From assembly GCA_032622095.1 (NCBI GenBank), contig CP136066.1:203942978-204006977 (forward strand): DNA of 64,000 nucleotides, in the 5' to 3' direction. The notes beneath the pieces were generated by a model. That model made no database searches and had not been told where the DNA came from. It saw only the letters and a program-made list of their open reading frames with translations. Positions 39,891-52,572 of the stretch are shown one piece after another (position 1 is the first letter of the stretch; the number at the start of each line of letters is the position of its first letter). Source of the stretch: Siphonodentalium dalli (taxonomy: Eukaryota > Mollusca > Scaphopoda > Gadilida > Siphonodentaliidae). A program made the translations under genes and the position numbers.

Positions 39891-40994
39891 TAGGACATGG
39901 GATTTTTTATTTTTATTTTGTGGCCACGAAATACTAATTCGTGGCCACGAAATAACCAATTCGTGGCCACGAAATAACTGATTGACCTTTGCATATATCC
40001 AGATACATTTACGATATGGTTACACTAAGTTGATGTTCTAGAAACAATGCGTACGATCGCAGAGAAGCTACTATAAACCCCTTATGGCGTGGGACCCGGG
40101 TTCTGTGGGGATATGAACGTCCGATATAAACTAGCCCAGGGATAATGGGGAAACACGGGTCAGATGACTCCAAGACTAACTGAATATTTATTAGTTTTTA
40201 CCACAAGGGATCGAATGGGAATGACATTTCTCTCGGCATATTGGCCAATTTAAGTCAATTAAGGGGTTTTGTAGGGTGGGCCCAAAACAAACTTATAAAT
40301 ATTCAGCCATACCAGACCCAAAATGGACGCCGTCAGAAGGGGTCAAATAGGGTACACATCATTTCTCGGTCACTTGAACGATATCGATCAAATAAAGGGT
40401 GTTGTACCGTGGCTATCAAAGCAAGCTAAATTTTCACACCTTCTAACTAATGATAACTAATCAGAGGGGTCAATATATGGTACCATGCACCCCCCCCCCA
40501 TTTGATGTCGAATACAGTGTATTGTAGGCTGACCCCTGAGACAAACTAAATATTCACCCTCTTTCACCATCACCGATCCAAAATGGCCGCCCCAGATGGG
40601 TTCAAATATGGCACCTATACAATTTCTCGACCCCTTATCCGATTGATGTGATATAATTGGTGCGGTAGGGTGGCCCCAAGATATACTGAATGTCGTGGTG
40701 GCTATTTACCACCCCCCCCCCCTAGGACGGCGGCAACTTTGGATCGGGTTGGTGATTACTTAATTTGTTTTACGGGCCACCCCACAACACCCTTTATCTC
40801 AAATCGCCGTGGCTCATGCCATGATGGTGGACAACAACAACAACAACCAGATCATCTCTATCCGCTTCCATCACAACAATGGGACTGATGATCGTATATC
40901 ACAATTAGTTATTTCGTGGCCACGAATTAGTTATTTCGTGGCCACGAATTAGTATTTCATGGCCATGAAATACAAAAAATATTCCCATGTCCTA
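39891..40994 (+). mobile_element. TIR element with tandem ggccacgaa palindromes (copy 1)
   Basis: The ends TAGGACATGGGA and TCCCATGTCCTA form the outer inverted repeat. Directly inside lie three ttcgtggccacgaa-type palindromes at the left (39919-39978; the first begins ttgtgg) and two plus one ttcatggccatgaa at the right (40915-40972). The interior has ccaaaatgg(a/c)cgcc phrases and poly-C runs. No transposase or clear target duplication. Confidence 0.75.
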
Positions 40995-42462
40995 AAAGTT
41001 TTGACAGACACTTACATAGATATGACTCGCAGATTTGTTAGCACACAACTCCGTATTATGCGGTACTTCGTCCTGGTAATAAACATTAATTTTGTCAATT
41101 GATGAAAAAACACCATCAATCAATTTTACAACGATATCCTGAAACTTTAGTCTTGATAAACATTACATTTCCAGAATATTGGACATTATCACTGAAGCAC
41201 GTGATTGTGATTTATATGATTGATGTGAACCACATTTTTTTTATCAACTTTTGTATCTGGTGGCCTGACTATATTGCAAGCTAATTTTGTAAAATCACAT
41301 GTAATTACGATATATTACATGTAAGAGTCATGCATATATGATAGCCATTAAGTTCCACCCTGTGAACATTTGAGTAAATTGTCAAACTCTCTATAAGGTC
41401 CAACGTTAGTTCTGTTCGCAACTGTAGTACTATACCCACGGAGACTTATTTGACGACACCATTCTCAAAAATACATTTCAGAGTCATACTTGACATATGT
41501 GCATAATTTCAACTCGCGCAATTCATGAAAAGGCTAATCGTGTTAGTTAATATCTGTATAATCAGGAAACGCTCTTTATTTATTTTTTTAAAACCGTCCA
41601 AACAATTTGTTTCCACTAAAATGTCAGACTGGAAACAAGTAGACCCTGGAAGTAGACTGCCATATTTGACACTTTTGTTAATTTCAACTCGCACAGTCCA
41701 CCATAAAGTTAGTTATGAGGATTAATATATGTATATTAAGCAAACGCTCTTTAAATTCTTTAAAAAGTAAAAAATTTTCAACTGGACACAGGTAAACTCT
41801 GAAAGTAGTCACGCTATTGATAAATAAACCAATAATGTCCTCTTAGACAATCCGAAATGGCGCGACCATTGTTTTCGACCAAAGGAATCTGACTTGTGAA
41901 ATCAGCGAGGGTGGGGGTAGGGTTAGCTTTTCTGCGATATCTTAACCAAAAATCGATGTATCGAAGTTTTGTTTGTGGCATATGATCAAGATATCCTTGT
42001 AGATTGTTCATGTTCGTCTATATGTTATGTAGCTGATTTTAAGAACATACAATACCTTAATATTTGGACAGAAAATTGAAAATGCTGTCATAAATACAAT
42101 TCATCTGATGATTTTATGATAAAATTCCTTATTAAGATATGTAATTAAGTAATTTGTGGCAAGATCTCGCCATGTTTTTCGATTGCCATGAACAAAGAAA
42201 GCCACTTACCGAACTTGCTATGCGTAATAGCATGTTTTTATTACCAGGTGGACGGGGGAAAATTGGAGGGGTACACAAACAAAAGCCTCACACAAACCTG
42301 TTTCCACTAAAATATCAAGCTGGAAACAAGTAGATTCTGAAAATAGACACACTGGTGGTATAGAAACTGTTCTCATATCGCTTTTAACATTCCGAAAACG
42401 CGCGATCATTTTTTTCGACATAAGGAATCCGACTATATATCAATTAAATACAATGGCTCTCA

Positions 42463-42654
42463 ATGGCGGAATCATTTGCGTTAGTTTATCGCCAATTGTT
42501 GCGTCCCGAATCGAGATGTAAATGTTTACAATTATGCGTAGTTCAGACGATTATATCTATGGTAGATTTCTTTGAAATATTCGGCGATGTTATTAGAATG
42601 CTACAGTCCCATCAGTACTGCGAAGCTGTCGAGTCTATGCAGGGATGTGGCTAG
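42463..42654 (+). CDS. Hypothetical small ORF cut by a hAT insertion
   Basis: The frame starts MAESFALVYRQLLRPESRC and ends in the left terminus of the hAT element at 42640. Removing the element and one 8-bp duplication would give a stop within two codons after SM. The copy at 54050-54241 differs by one residue. A TATA-like tatatatc lies 30 bases upstream of the ATG. Coding status is doubtful. Confidence 0.18.
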   Translation: MAESFALVYRQLLRPESRCKCLQLCVVQTIISMVDFFEIFGDVIRMLQSHQYCEAVESMQGCG

Positions 42655-43813
42655 AGGGTCTCCGCTGGGGGGGGGGTGTCCACCTTGGGAATTTCCAACT
42701 GCACCCCCCCTTGAGTCGCAATCACACCAACACAACTTTTTGCATAATTCCATTTGCACCCCCCCCCCCCCCTTGAGTCGGAATCACACCGACACAACTT
42801 TTTGCATATTTCCATTTGCACCCCCCCCCCTTGTACCTCGTGCTCAGGCCTAATTTCCTATATATTCATAAGCCATGCTTCTATTTTCCCAGTATGAGAA
42901 CATTAAGATATTTTAACCTGAAAATTGCCCCCCAAAAAACAACTAGTGATCTAATTCCAGACAAATGCACACAGCTACCGACAACAGACCAGGGAACACC
43001 GGGCCGACCATGGTTGTTCGGCCCGGTGTGAGAAAATTTTGAAAACTATACAAGAAAATCGCAAATCCTAGCATCAAGACTGGCATCAACTGAAGCTTTC
43101 CTAGTGTTGGAAATTTCAAACCTCATACTCCCCCTCAGGTTGGAAAATTCTTCAACTGATGACCATTTATGTCTACAAGTTTGACCAAATGTAGTAAAAT
43201 ATTGTTTTGCTAAACTAATTAGCAGTTTTGTATTGGCCATGTGAATGGGGCAATGACACACCGGGCCGACCATGGTTCGGCCCGGTGTGCGAAAATTTTG
43301 AAATCTGAAAAAGAAAATCGCAAAATCCTAACATCTAGACTAGCCTCAAGCCTTCCTACTGTTCGAAATTTCAAACCCTACACCCCCACTTAGGTTGGAA
43401 ATTTTCCAACTGATGACAATTCCAATGACAATGTTGACCAATTGTATGACAATATTGTTTTCTTAAATTAACTAGAAGTTTTTGACTGGCCACGGGGGAG
43501 AGACCAGGACACAAGCTTTCCAAGTGTTGGAAATTTCCAACCTGTCACCCCCCTAAGGTTGGAAAATTTCCAACTTATGACCATTTCTGTCAAAAATTTT
43601 GACCAAAAATAGGAACATATGCAAATATTGGTCGAAAAACAATAAATTCCCCCAATAAATTGTTTTATAATCAAACTACAAGAACATTTTCAACCTATTG
43701 TTGGTGTGAAATTTCGTTGTGGCAGGTATGAAATTTCCAACTATTGAAAATATAGCTCTCTGCTGGGGGGGGGGTGAGACACCCCCCACAACCCCCCTCT
43801 AGCCACATCCCTG
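42640..43813 (+). mobile_element. hAT element of the CAGGGATGTGG family (copy 1)
   Basis: Perfect inverted ends CAGGGATGTGGCTAGAGGG and CCCTCTAGCCACATCCCTG are flanked by the 8-bp duplication agtctatg (42632-42639, 43814-43821). The 1174-bp body is full of ttggaaatttccaac-like phrases, poly-C/poly-G runs and two gggccgaccatggttcggccc palindromic segments. No transposase. Fragments of the family occur at 4342, 37186, 46147, 58735 and 61313. Confidence 0.92.
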
Positions 43814-44133
43814 AGTCTATGGTTTAACAAGATATGACAAATTGCATAAATATTTCTAAATTTTTCACTAAACTTGCGGCGTATATACTATAGTGCATTC
43901 GTGGTGGTCGGCTCTAAATAGTGTGTGAATTCAAAATCATTTCTCCTTATATATAGAAGTCTTACACAGCAGGTCCATATCTTGCAACACCACCCTCTCG
44001 CAAACAACGGTATAATTATGATGGTTCAGTTCTCTGTGTGGCGTCTTCGCAACTCACCAATCGTGACAGAAGCCCGCTTATTGTACCTTGACATCATACA
44101 AGCGTGGCGTTAACTCCGCGGGATGTATGTATA

Positions 44134-44230
44134 GGATATTCCCCGAGCTGTCGGGCATTCGGAAAAATAATTCACCGAGGCGTGGCCGATGTGTTTATTT
44201 GGACGAATGCCCGACAGTGAGGGGAATATC
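44134..44230 (+). repeat. Imperfect hairpin, 97 bp (copy 1)
   Basis: ggatattccccgagctgtcg and its continuation to 44162 are inverse to gaatgcccgacagtgagggg ... at 44205-44230. The copy 2 equivalent is 55577-55675. Confidence 0.7.
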
Positions 44231-45084
44231 TGTCTTAAACTAGAGAATTTACGGAATAACAAGACGAAATTCAAAATTTTCGCTATAATTTTATTTAGAA
44301 ATTTGTCAATGATATTACAATGTATGATATATTTAACTAAAAGTCAAATAAAAATTTTAACGAAAAATGTGAACATCACCATTAAACAAAACAAGTTCCG
44401 AGTCTGTCAGACAAATAAAGATTTATTATTTCGCAGTTTTATTTTGGGAGGGATGGGTACCAGGAAATTGTGAGATATAAACATGACATTTCTTAACCCT
44501 AGCATATATACGGGCCTCAAGCTTTCCAATTGTTGTAAATATCAGATCTGACACCGCCTCTAAGGTTGGAAAATGTCCAACTGACAGAATGTAGAAAAAT
44601 ATTCGAAACTTGTCTTAAACGACATATTTGACAATGAGTATTGTTTGGAAAACGGAACTCTCATAACAACTATAACCTTTTCTCAGTCTGGACTTTTAAA
44701 GTGTTGATGATGCTTGCATGAACTTTACACAATGTTCCCCTATTTTGTAATGAAACACATCAGCGCCCATTTTCGCCATGTCCCTGGTTTCTTCTGACAT
44801 GTTTTGGGAGTTCAAGGGAACAACCGCCCCTGTTTGAAAGCTAGTCGATTGCGGTGTGTCCGTGAGCGATATATCACACGCTGATTAAGATTTGCGATTA
44901 AGCAACAACTCATGAGTTGAACTTAATAATATAATGCATATATATGACTATTGTCTCACTCATCACCAGCGGCCTTAGTTCACCTTAAATGTGTTAACTA
45001 ATTAATGCGCGCTACCTATTTTGTGTTCACGAGAATAAATGTTCACAGAAAGTGGTGGTATTCTAAGATGTACACACAACCACC

Positions 45085-45237
45085 ATGGACTCAGATGATG
45101 ATTTTAGAAGTACTATGACCCAGTCAACGTATAGAGTGGAATCGTCATCAGATAAGGATCCTGTTTCGTTTGTCGGAATTTCGACACAAGATATACTTTC
45201 TGACGTATTTTGTTTGGAAGAGGACGTTATTGATTAG
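45085..45237 (+). CDS. Hypothetical 50-aa acidic ORF or first exon (copy 1)
   Basis: The frame begins in accaccATGG, a strong Kozak context, reads MDSDDDFRSTMTQSTYRVES and continues to a stop after EEDVID. The duplicate at 56531-56683 is intact with two changes (R to K, terminal D to G). It is rich in D, S and T. I recognise no family; it could be the first exon of a larger gene. Confidence 0.28.
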   Translation: MDSDDDFRSTMTQSTYRVESSSDKDPVSFVGISTQDILSDVFCLEEDVID

Positions 45238-46146
45238 TCACACCAATTTGACCTTCCGGTGTGTCAGCAAGTGGAGAGCACACCAAACAATGACTTGTGA
45301 TTGTTATGACAATACCATGGGAATGCACAATTTTTGTTAAAATAATGCACAGTTATTGTTACCAGCGGGTAATCGGCTGGAGATTGTGCAAGGGAGAACA
45401 ATAGAAAATATGGCGACTGTGGTTTAAATTCAATTAATCTAACTGCTGCCGACAGAGACATGAGCAATGTAACACGCACCACGGTCAGTTGTTAACAAAT
45501 TGATTTTGCTATATGTGATGCCACATGTAGGCGAATAAAAATGACATTTAAGCCGAATCAAACGTGAAGAATACGGAATTTGCATATTTTATATTAAAAG
45601 CATCGTATATACGATACATGGAAAATATGTGAACTCGCCATATCTGTAACCGTGACCAACCGACAATCTAGCCCAGATGCACAAATCTGGCTACTACTCC
45701 CTGGAACATAAATGCGCGCTTATTCAGCTTCCAGCGCCGTCGATAGTTTGACCTCTTGGTAATTGGCTTGTGATGAATATTAAACTGGCGTCAACGTGAT
45801 CAATGTGTTAACCTTGTAGAATCTTGGTTAGAATCGGAAATGTACAATGCCACTTATTAATTATCAAAAATAACCTTGGCATTAATTGAGTTATAGATTT
45901 TCAAGTAACACATCGGTAACCATTTTTTCGCGGTTGTGAAAATTGAATACCAAAATATTCCTAAAAAGAAATCTGTTTGATGTCCGGTTTTTACAGCATC
46001 AGAGATCAGAAGTTGAGAGAGATATATAGCTCATATATAGCATAATAGCTTGCTTATAAAATATCTTTGGAAAATATAGATAAAAATAGAATCTTGCCGA
46101 GATTTTCGAGCAAATTCTGCAAACCAGGAAATACTAACAAGCCCGA

Positions 46147-46380
46147 AACAGGGACGTGGACGGTGAGGGGGGGGGGCATAATTTTCAATATATACTTGGA
46201 CATTTCATGCCTGACAAAAGATTAGTTGGAAATTTTACACCACATAATTGTTCTCAATGTTTGATTTTCCATCAAGTAATTAGTGGGAAATTTGTTCTTT
46301 TTAGACCAACAGTAGCACATTTTTCTACTTTTGTAAAACAAATTATATGGCCATCATTTAGAAATTTTGAACCTTAGGTG
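46147..46380 (+). mobile_element. Left fragment of a CAGGGATGTGG-type hAT element
   Basis: It starts cagggacgtggacggtgagg followed by a poly-G run and the ttggaaattttacaccacat phrase shared with 4342-4570. The copy 2 counterpart is 57595-57830. Confidence 0.5.
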
Positions 46381-49229
46381 GGTGTCATGTTGGAAATTTC
46401 CAACAGCTTGTGGTACCAATTACAAAGTTCCAACCCAGGTTCCGGCAGCTGGGAATCCAGCGCAGGGGAGTGAACTCTGCATGGAGCTTGATTACCATGG
46501 TCTCGTACCCTGACTCAATCAAATACGTTTGCTGGCCTGGGTACTAGGCTAGATTACCAGCATATGAGAATGCTCGCATATGAGAATGCACTGGCTTACA
46601 AGGTCAAGGTGAATATTGTTAGGCCAATGAATTATCTTATATATGCATTGGCACAGGGTTTTTGCAAACTTTCAGCTCCAGACATGGAAGAGTTAAGTTA
46701 AATGATTGGTATGGTTATTTAAAACCTTTCATACACTTTGTCTGTTTTATCCTACTATTTTAACTTTTAAATTTGAGTATGAACTACCTGCATTACTTAG
46801 TTCCTAATAACATGCTCTTTTCAGATTTATATTTATTTATTTCTGAATGTTAGTGTAATACAATGTTTTGTCTTCCAACACATATAAGCACATAATGTCA
46901 ACATCTGAATCTCATATCAGGTTTGCTCATGATTGGTTATTCAAAAAGCAGATTTACTACTTCAAATTAATTGAATTAAGAATGTGCTTGTATGTCAATG
47001 TAAATACTTTCTAAGTTGAGGGTATAGTTCTAACTACTTATGTTGAAGTGAATTTGACAACTACTGACTGTTGTAGTCTTCAGAGTCCCAGTCGTCTCAG
47101 TATTTACAGTTAGGTGAGCGACTCCACAGTCATTGATTGTCTTGTCTCCTTCAAATTGATCTTCTGACATTTTTTGAAAATTCATGAATGGGGCACCTTC
47201 TTAAGGACAAGCTTATAATATGCCACAAGAACAGATGCAAAATGAAAATTGAAGCCATCCAATGAATGTGTTATGCCTCTCTTGTCAAGCAAGTTTACCT
47301 TTGAACAATAGATTGTTACCGATTGTCCAGTAAAAATTCAGCAGTAAATTCAGAGATTGGATATGTATAGTGTTGCAGGGACGTGGCTAAAGGGCTCTCC
47401 ATTTGGTTGAACTTTCCTACTGGTGGTGCAACCTTTCCAACCTAACACCCCCCCCCCCAAGATTGGAAATTTCCAAAATGATTGCCATTTTAGTCCAAAC
47501 GTACAATAATCGAATTTTCTTCTAAAAACAACAAAGTTCCAAAAATTATAAATTTGTTGGAAAATCAAACTATCAGAACCAGTTCAATCTATATTTAGTC
47601 TGAAATTTCCAACTAATTCTTTGTCTGGCATGACATTTCCAACTTTTGAAAAGTTTGTCAACATTTTGTTTGGGGGGTGGGCACATAGGCTTGCTTGAAA
47701 TGTGCTCTGCTGCCCGCCCGTCCCTCAACTGCCCTTACAAGCCGTCCCTATACCCACGCCTGTCCTATACATTATGGTAGTCTCTTGTATAATATACCAT
47801 AACGTGAAGCATGCGAATATATAGAGCGGCGTGTAAGGGCAGTGCAGCGGATCGTGTTTCAAGGCCCTGTTGGCGTGGGGGGGGGGGGGCTATCGCCACT
47901 TCCCTGATGACCTGTCCTCTATCGGGTTCCAACAATGTCAATGAATTCAGACCACAAGACAAATAAAACAAGTGACCAAATGAACATTGTCTTCCGACTG
48001 TGTTAATTATAAGGATCGCGGTTTTATGATGCCAGGGTAGTGTAGCAAACAACATTTATAAGACGACACATCGCCGTCTAAACTGTCAATATGTCACCGG
48101 GATCGATAGTATAACAGATTCAGAACAATAACCAGATTAGTATCATTCTCAACCCTTTCATGAGGTTCATGGCGGGAGCTGTGCTGGTGCAACATTAAAG
48201 TAATGTGAAACACTCCGGTTGGGTGATCAAATAGAATTTGAGAATAATCTTGCCCAGAGTAGTTATTTTTACGAATATTAATCCAAATTTACAGCACACA
48301 CCGTCATTCTTATATTAGTCGGATTCCTTATGTCATTTTGCATTTTTGGTTTGTTAAAAGCGATCTGAAAACGGATTATGTATGTCTAGTAGGTGTGTTT
48401 TCAGGATTGACTTGTTTCCATTCTTGAATTTTGGCGGGTCGGTCTAAATCGGGGTCAACATAATTTAGAGAGCGTTTCGTATTTACTGAAAACGATAGAT
48501 GGTACCATCTGGCGTATGGTGGTCGGTGCGAGATGAAACTTCTCCAAACTACTAGATATGACCGTTACATGTATTTGTGAAAATTTTGATGTGATCGGTT
48601 CATTCTTGTTGACTACAGTTGTGATCAAAATTTAACACTGAGCCCTATGGAGATTCTAGAACTTTGGATAAATGGCGCCATTTTGCGTATGGTGATATGC
48701 GCGTACTGATATTCCTAAGTATGAAACACAGACGTAGTTTTAAAAAGAATGGATGTGATCAGATGATTCTTGCTGGCTACAGTTGCGATCAAAATTTAAC
48801 ACTTAACCCTATGGAGAGTTTCGTGTAATGCTCAAACGTTGATTGTAATATCACTTATTGGCAATCCTGCGCAACTATATATGAAGTTGAACACTCGTGT
48901 TTGACCCACTGTAACTATCCGTGATTTAATATTTGCAACATATGATATAGTTATGCCCCAAGATACAGTAATTGGCAAAAGTAAGTGTCAAATGGTTTTG
49001 TAATTTTGATAATATGCAGCCTATTGAATCAAACGAAAATATTCACAACCAGACTGTTCACGATTTGATTAGATATTATATTATTGTTTTATTTGATACT
49101 TGTCTGCCCTGTTGTCCACTGACTAGTTTTAAAACCACACCGTTGATCATAACGGGATGTAGTGTCACAAATACACAGGTATAGATGGTATTTGTTCGTT
49201 GTCATTAACTCAATCGTTGTCATCGGAGT

Positions 49230-49523
49230 CTATACCACATGTACTGAGAGAATCTGTGTTTTCACAGGATTTGTGCTACTGATAAATGGACATTTCGGTG
49301 CAGCTGAGATCTTTACTATAGCAGTATAGACTTTGCTTTCATACTTCCCACGCCAGTTACTTTTGGCCAACTTCAGTACAGTGACTGAAACCCAACATTC
49401 ACCATCAATATTCTGTCCACAATTAATCACCACGCTTCGTGTATAGCAGTGAAAATCAAGTAAATTCGAATTTCCACTAAAGTAGAGCTTAATGAGTAAA
49501 ATTGATATCAACCATAGTTGCAT
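49230..49523 (-). CDS. Hypothetical 97-aa ORF (copy 2)
   Basis: Duplicate of 39038-39331 with LEL changed to LKL and SKAY to SKVY. The start, hydrophobic leader and four cysteines are retained. Confidence 0.25.
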   Translation of the reverse strand: MQLWLISILLIKLYFSGNSNLLDFHCYTRSVVINCGQNIDGECWVSVTVLKLAKSNWRGKYESKVYTAIVKISAAPKCPFISSTNPVKTQILSVHVV

Positions 49524-50083
49524 CTTCCTGCAAATTCCGAGTATAGGTGCTTAGTAACAGTTACTAAGGAGCTATATATCGGGACCGGTGGCAAAGTCTC
49601 CCGATCTTATAATGATCAGTGGCCTATGCAGAAAATGGCTGCATAGTTTTAGACATGCATGTGCCCAACTTTGAACAAAACCAGCAACATGTGATTAGAC
49701 ACTGACTAAATTAAGTCAATACCAATTAATGATTATTACACCATTGTGGTATTTGATTAGCAACCTTTGCCAACCTTAGATAAGACATCTGGTTCACTTT
49801 GACGACCAGGTATATCTCAAATTTGACATTTGAGTATTAACTGCATCGGATATACCCGATCAGGAATTATAGAACAACCATCTATATAAGCCCAGCAATA
49901 TTTAGCAATACATATGGACATGATAACATTGTTTAACATTTTTAAACAATACCGCCCTATCCACATGTATATGGCTAAACATATCATTGGCATAGATGAG
50001 TTGGAGTTGTTACATTGGTGCTGGTCGGGTTTCTCCAAATTTAATAGCAAAACAGAATGACCCATAAGCTACGGTGGCTGGTT

Positions 50084-51182
50084 TAGGACATGGGATTTTT
50101 TATTTTTATTTTGTGGCCACGAAATACTAATTCGTGGCCACGAAATAACCAATTCGTGGCCACGAAATAACTGATTGACCTTTGCATATATCCAGATACA
50201 TTTACGATATGGTTACACTAAGTTGATGTTTTAGAAACAATCCGTACGGTCGCAGAGAAGCTACTATAAACCCCTTATGGCGTGGGACCCGGGTTCTGTG
50301 GGGATATGAACGTCCGATATAAACTAGCCCAGGGATAATGGGGAAACACGGGTCAGATGACTCCAAGACAAACTGAATATTTATTAGTTTTTACCACAAG
50401 GGATCGAATGGGAATGACATTTCTCTCGGCATATTGGCCAATTTAAGTCAATTAAGGGGTTTTGTAGGGTGGGCCCAAAACAAACTTATAAATATTCACC
50501 CCTTTCAGCCATACCAGACCAAAAATGGACGCCGTCAGAAGGGGTCAAATAGGGTACACATTATTTCTCGGTCACTTGAACGATATAGATCAAATAAAGG
50601 GTGTTGTACCGTGGCTATCAAAGCAAGCTAAATTTTCACACCTTCTAACTAATGATAACTAATCAGAGGGGTCAATATATGGTACCATGCACCCCCCCCC
50701 ATTTGATGTCGAATACAGTGTATTGTAGGCTGACCCCTGAGACAAACTAAATATTCACCCGCTTTCACCATCACCGATCCAAAATGGCCGCCCCAGATGG
50801 GTTCAAATATGGCACCTATACAATTTCTCGACCCCTTATCCGTTTGATGTGGTATAATTGGTGCGGTAGGGTGGCCCCAAGATATACTGAATGTCGTGGT
50901 GGCTATTTACCCGCCCCCCCCCCCCCCCCTAGGACGGCGGCAACTTTGGATCGGGTTGGTGATTACTTAATTTGTTTTACGGGCCACCCCACAACACCCT
51001 TTATCTCAAATCGCCGTGGCTCATGCCATGATGGTGGACAACAACAACAACAACAACCAGATCATCTCTATCCGCTTCCATCACAACAATGGGACTGATG
51101 ATCGTATAACACAATTAGTTATTTCGTGGCCACGAATTAGTATTTCATGGCCATGAAATACAAAAAATATTCCCATGTTCTA
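50084..51182 (+). mobile_element. TIR element with ggccacgaa palindromes (copy 2)
   Basis: Duplicate of 39891-40994. The right end has one fewer ttcgtggccacgaattag unit, and its terminus reads TCCCATGTTCTA. Confidence 0.75.
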
Positions 51183-52572
51183 AAAGTTTTGACAGACACT
51201 TACATGGATATGACTCGCAGATTGTTAGCACACAACTCCCGCTATTATGCGGTACTTCGTCCTGGTAATAAACATTAATTTTGTCAATTGATGAAAAAAC
51301 ACCATCAATCAATTTTACAACGATATCCTGAAACTTTAGTCTTGATAAACATTACATTTCCAGAATATTGGACATTATCACTGAAGCACGTGATTGTGAT
51401 TTATATGATTGATGTGAACCACATTTTTTTTTATCAACTTCTGTATCTGGTGGCCTGACTATATTGCAAGCTAATTTTGTAAAATCACATGTAATTACGA
51501 TATATTACATGTAAGAGTCATGCATATATGATAGCCATTAAGTTCCACCCTGTGAACATTTGAGTAAATTGTCAAACTCTCTATATATAGGGTCCAACGT
51601 TAGTTCTGTTCGCAACTGTAGTACTATACACACGGAGACTTATTTGACGACACCATTCTCAAAAATACATTTCAGAGTCATACTTGACATATGTGCATAA
51701 TTTCAACTCGCGCAATTCATGAAAAGGCTAATCGTGTTAGTTAATATCTGTATAATCAGGAAACGCTCTTTATTTTTTTTTTTAAAACCGTCCAAACAAT
51801 TTGTTTCCACTAAAATGTCAGACTGGAAACAAGTAGACCCTGGAAGTAGACTGCCATATTTGACACTTTTGTTAATTTCAACTCGCACAGTCCACCATAA
51901 AGTTAGTTATGAGGATTAATATATGTATAATAAGCAAACGCTCTTTAAATTCTTAAAAAGTCCAAAAACACTTTTTTCCAATAAAATTTCAACTGGACAC
52001 AGGTAAACTCTGAAAGTAGTCACGCTATTGATAAATAAACCATTTGCATGTCGTCTTAGACAATCCGAAATGGCGCGACCATTGTTTTCGACCAAAGGAA
52101 TCTGACTTGTGAAATCAGCGAGGGTGGGGATAGGGTTAGCTTTTCTGCGATATCTTAACCAAAAATCGATGTATCGAAGTTTTGTTTGTGGCATATGATC
52201 AAGATATCCTTGTAGATTGTTCATGTTCGTCTATATGTTATGTAGCTGATTTTAAGAACATACAATACCTTAATATTTGGAAAGAAAATTGAAAATGCAG
52301 TCATAAATACAATTCATCTGATGATTTTATGATAAAATTCCTTATTAAGATATGTAATTAAGTAATTTGTGGCAAGATCTCGCCATGTTTTTCGATTGCC
52401 ATGAACAAAGAAAGCCACTTACCGAACTTGCTATGCGTAATAGCATGTTTTTATTACCAGGTGGACGGGGGGAAATTGGAGGGGTACACAAACAAAAGCC
52501 TCACACAAACCTGTTTCCACTAAAATATCAAGCTGGAAACAAGTAGATTCTGAAAATAGACACACTGTGGTA

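Larger units (their letters stand above)
35955..46510 (+). repeat. Tandem duplicated block, copy 1
   Basis: The sequence matches 46579-57967 nearly base for base with scattered substitutions and small indels. Differences include the family A insertion at 36112-36502 (copy 1 only), an extra cacccccc/ttgagtcg unit near 42700-42780 and about 80 bp at 43860-43950 absent from copy 2. The block carries a CAGGGATGTGG hAT element, a ggccacgaa TIR element, a hairpin at 44134 and three small ORFs. The rest of the block I cannot assign. Confidence 0.95.

Noticed and set aside
44189-44473. 94-codon frame present in both duplicated blocks
   Set aside because: It starts in a hairpin repeat and has AT-rich composition without recognisable structure; the codon changes between copies do not suggest constraint.
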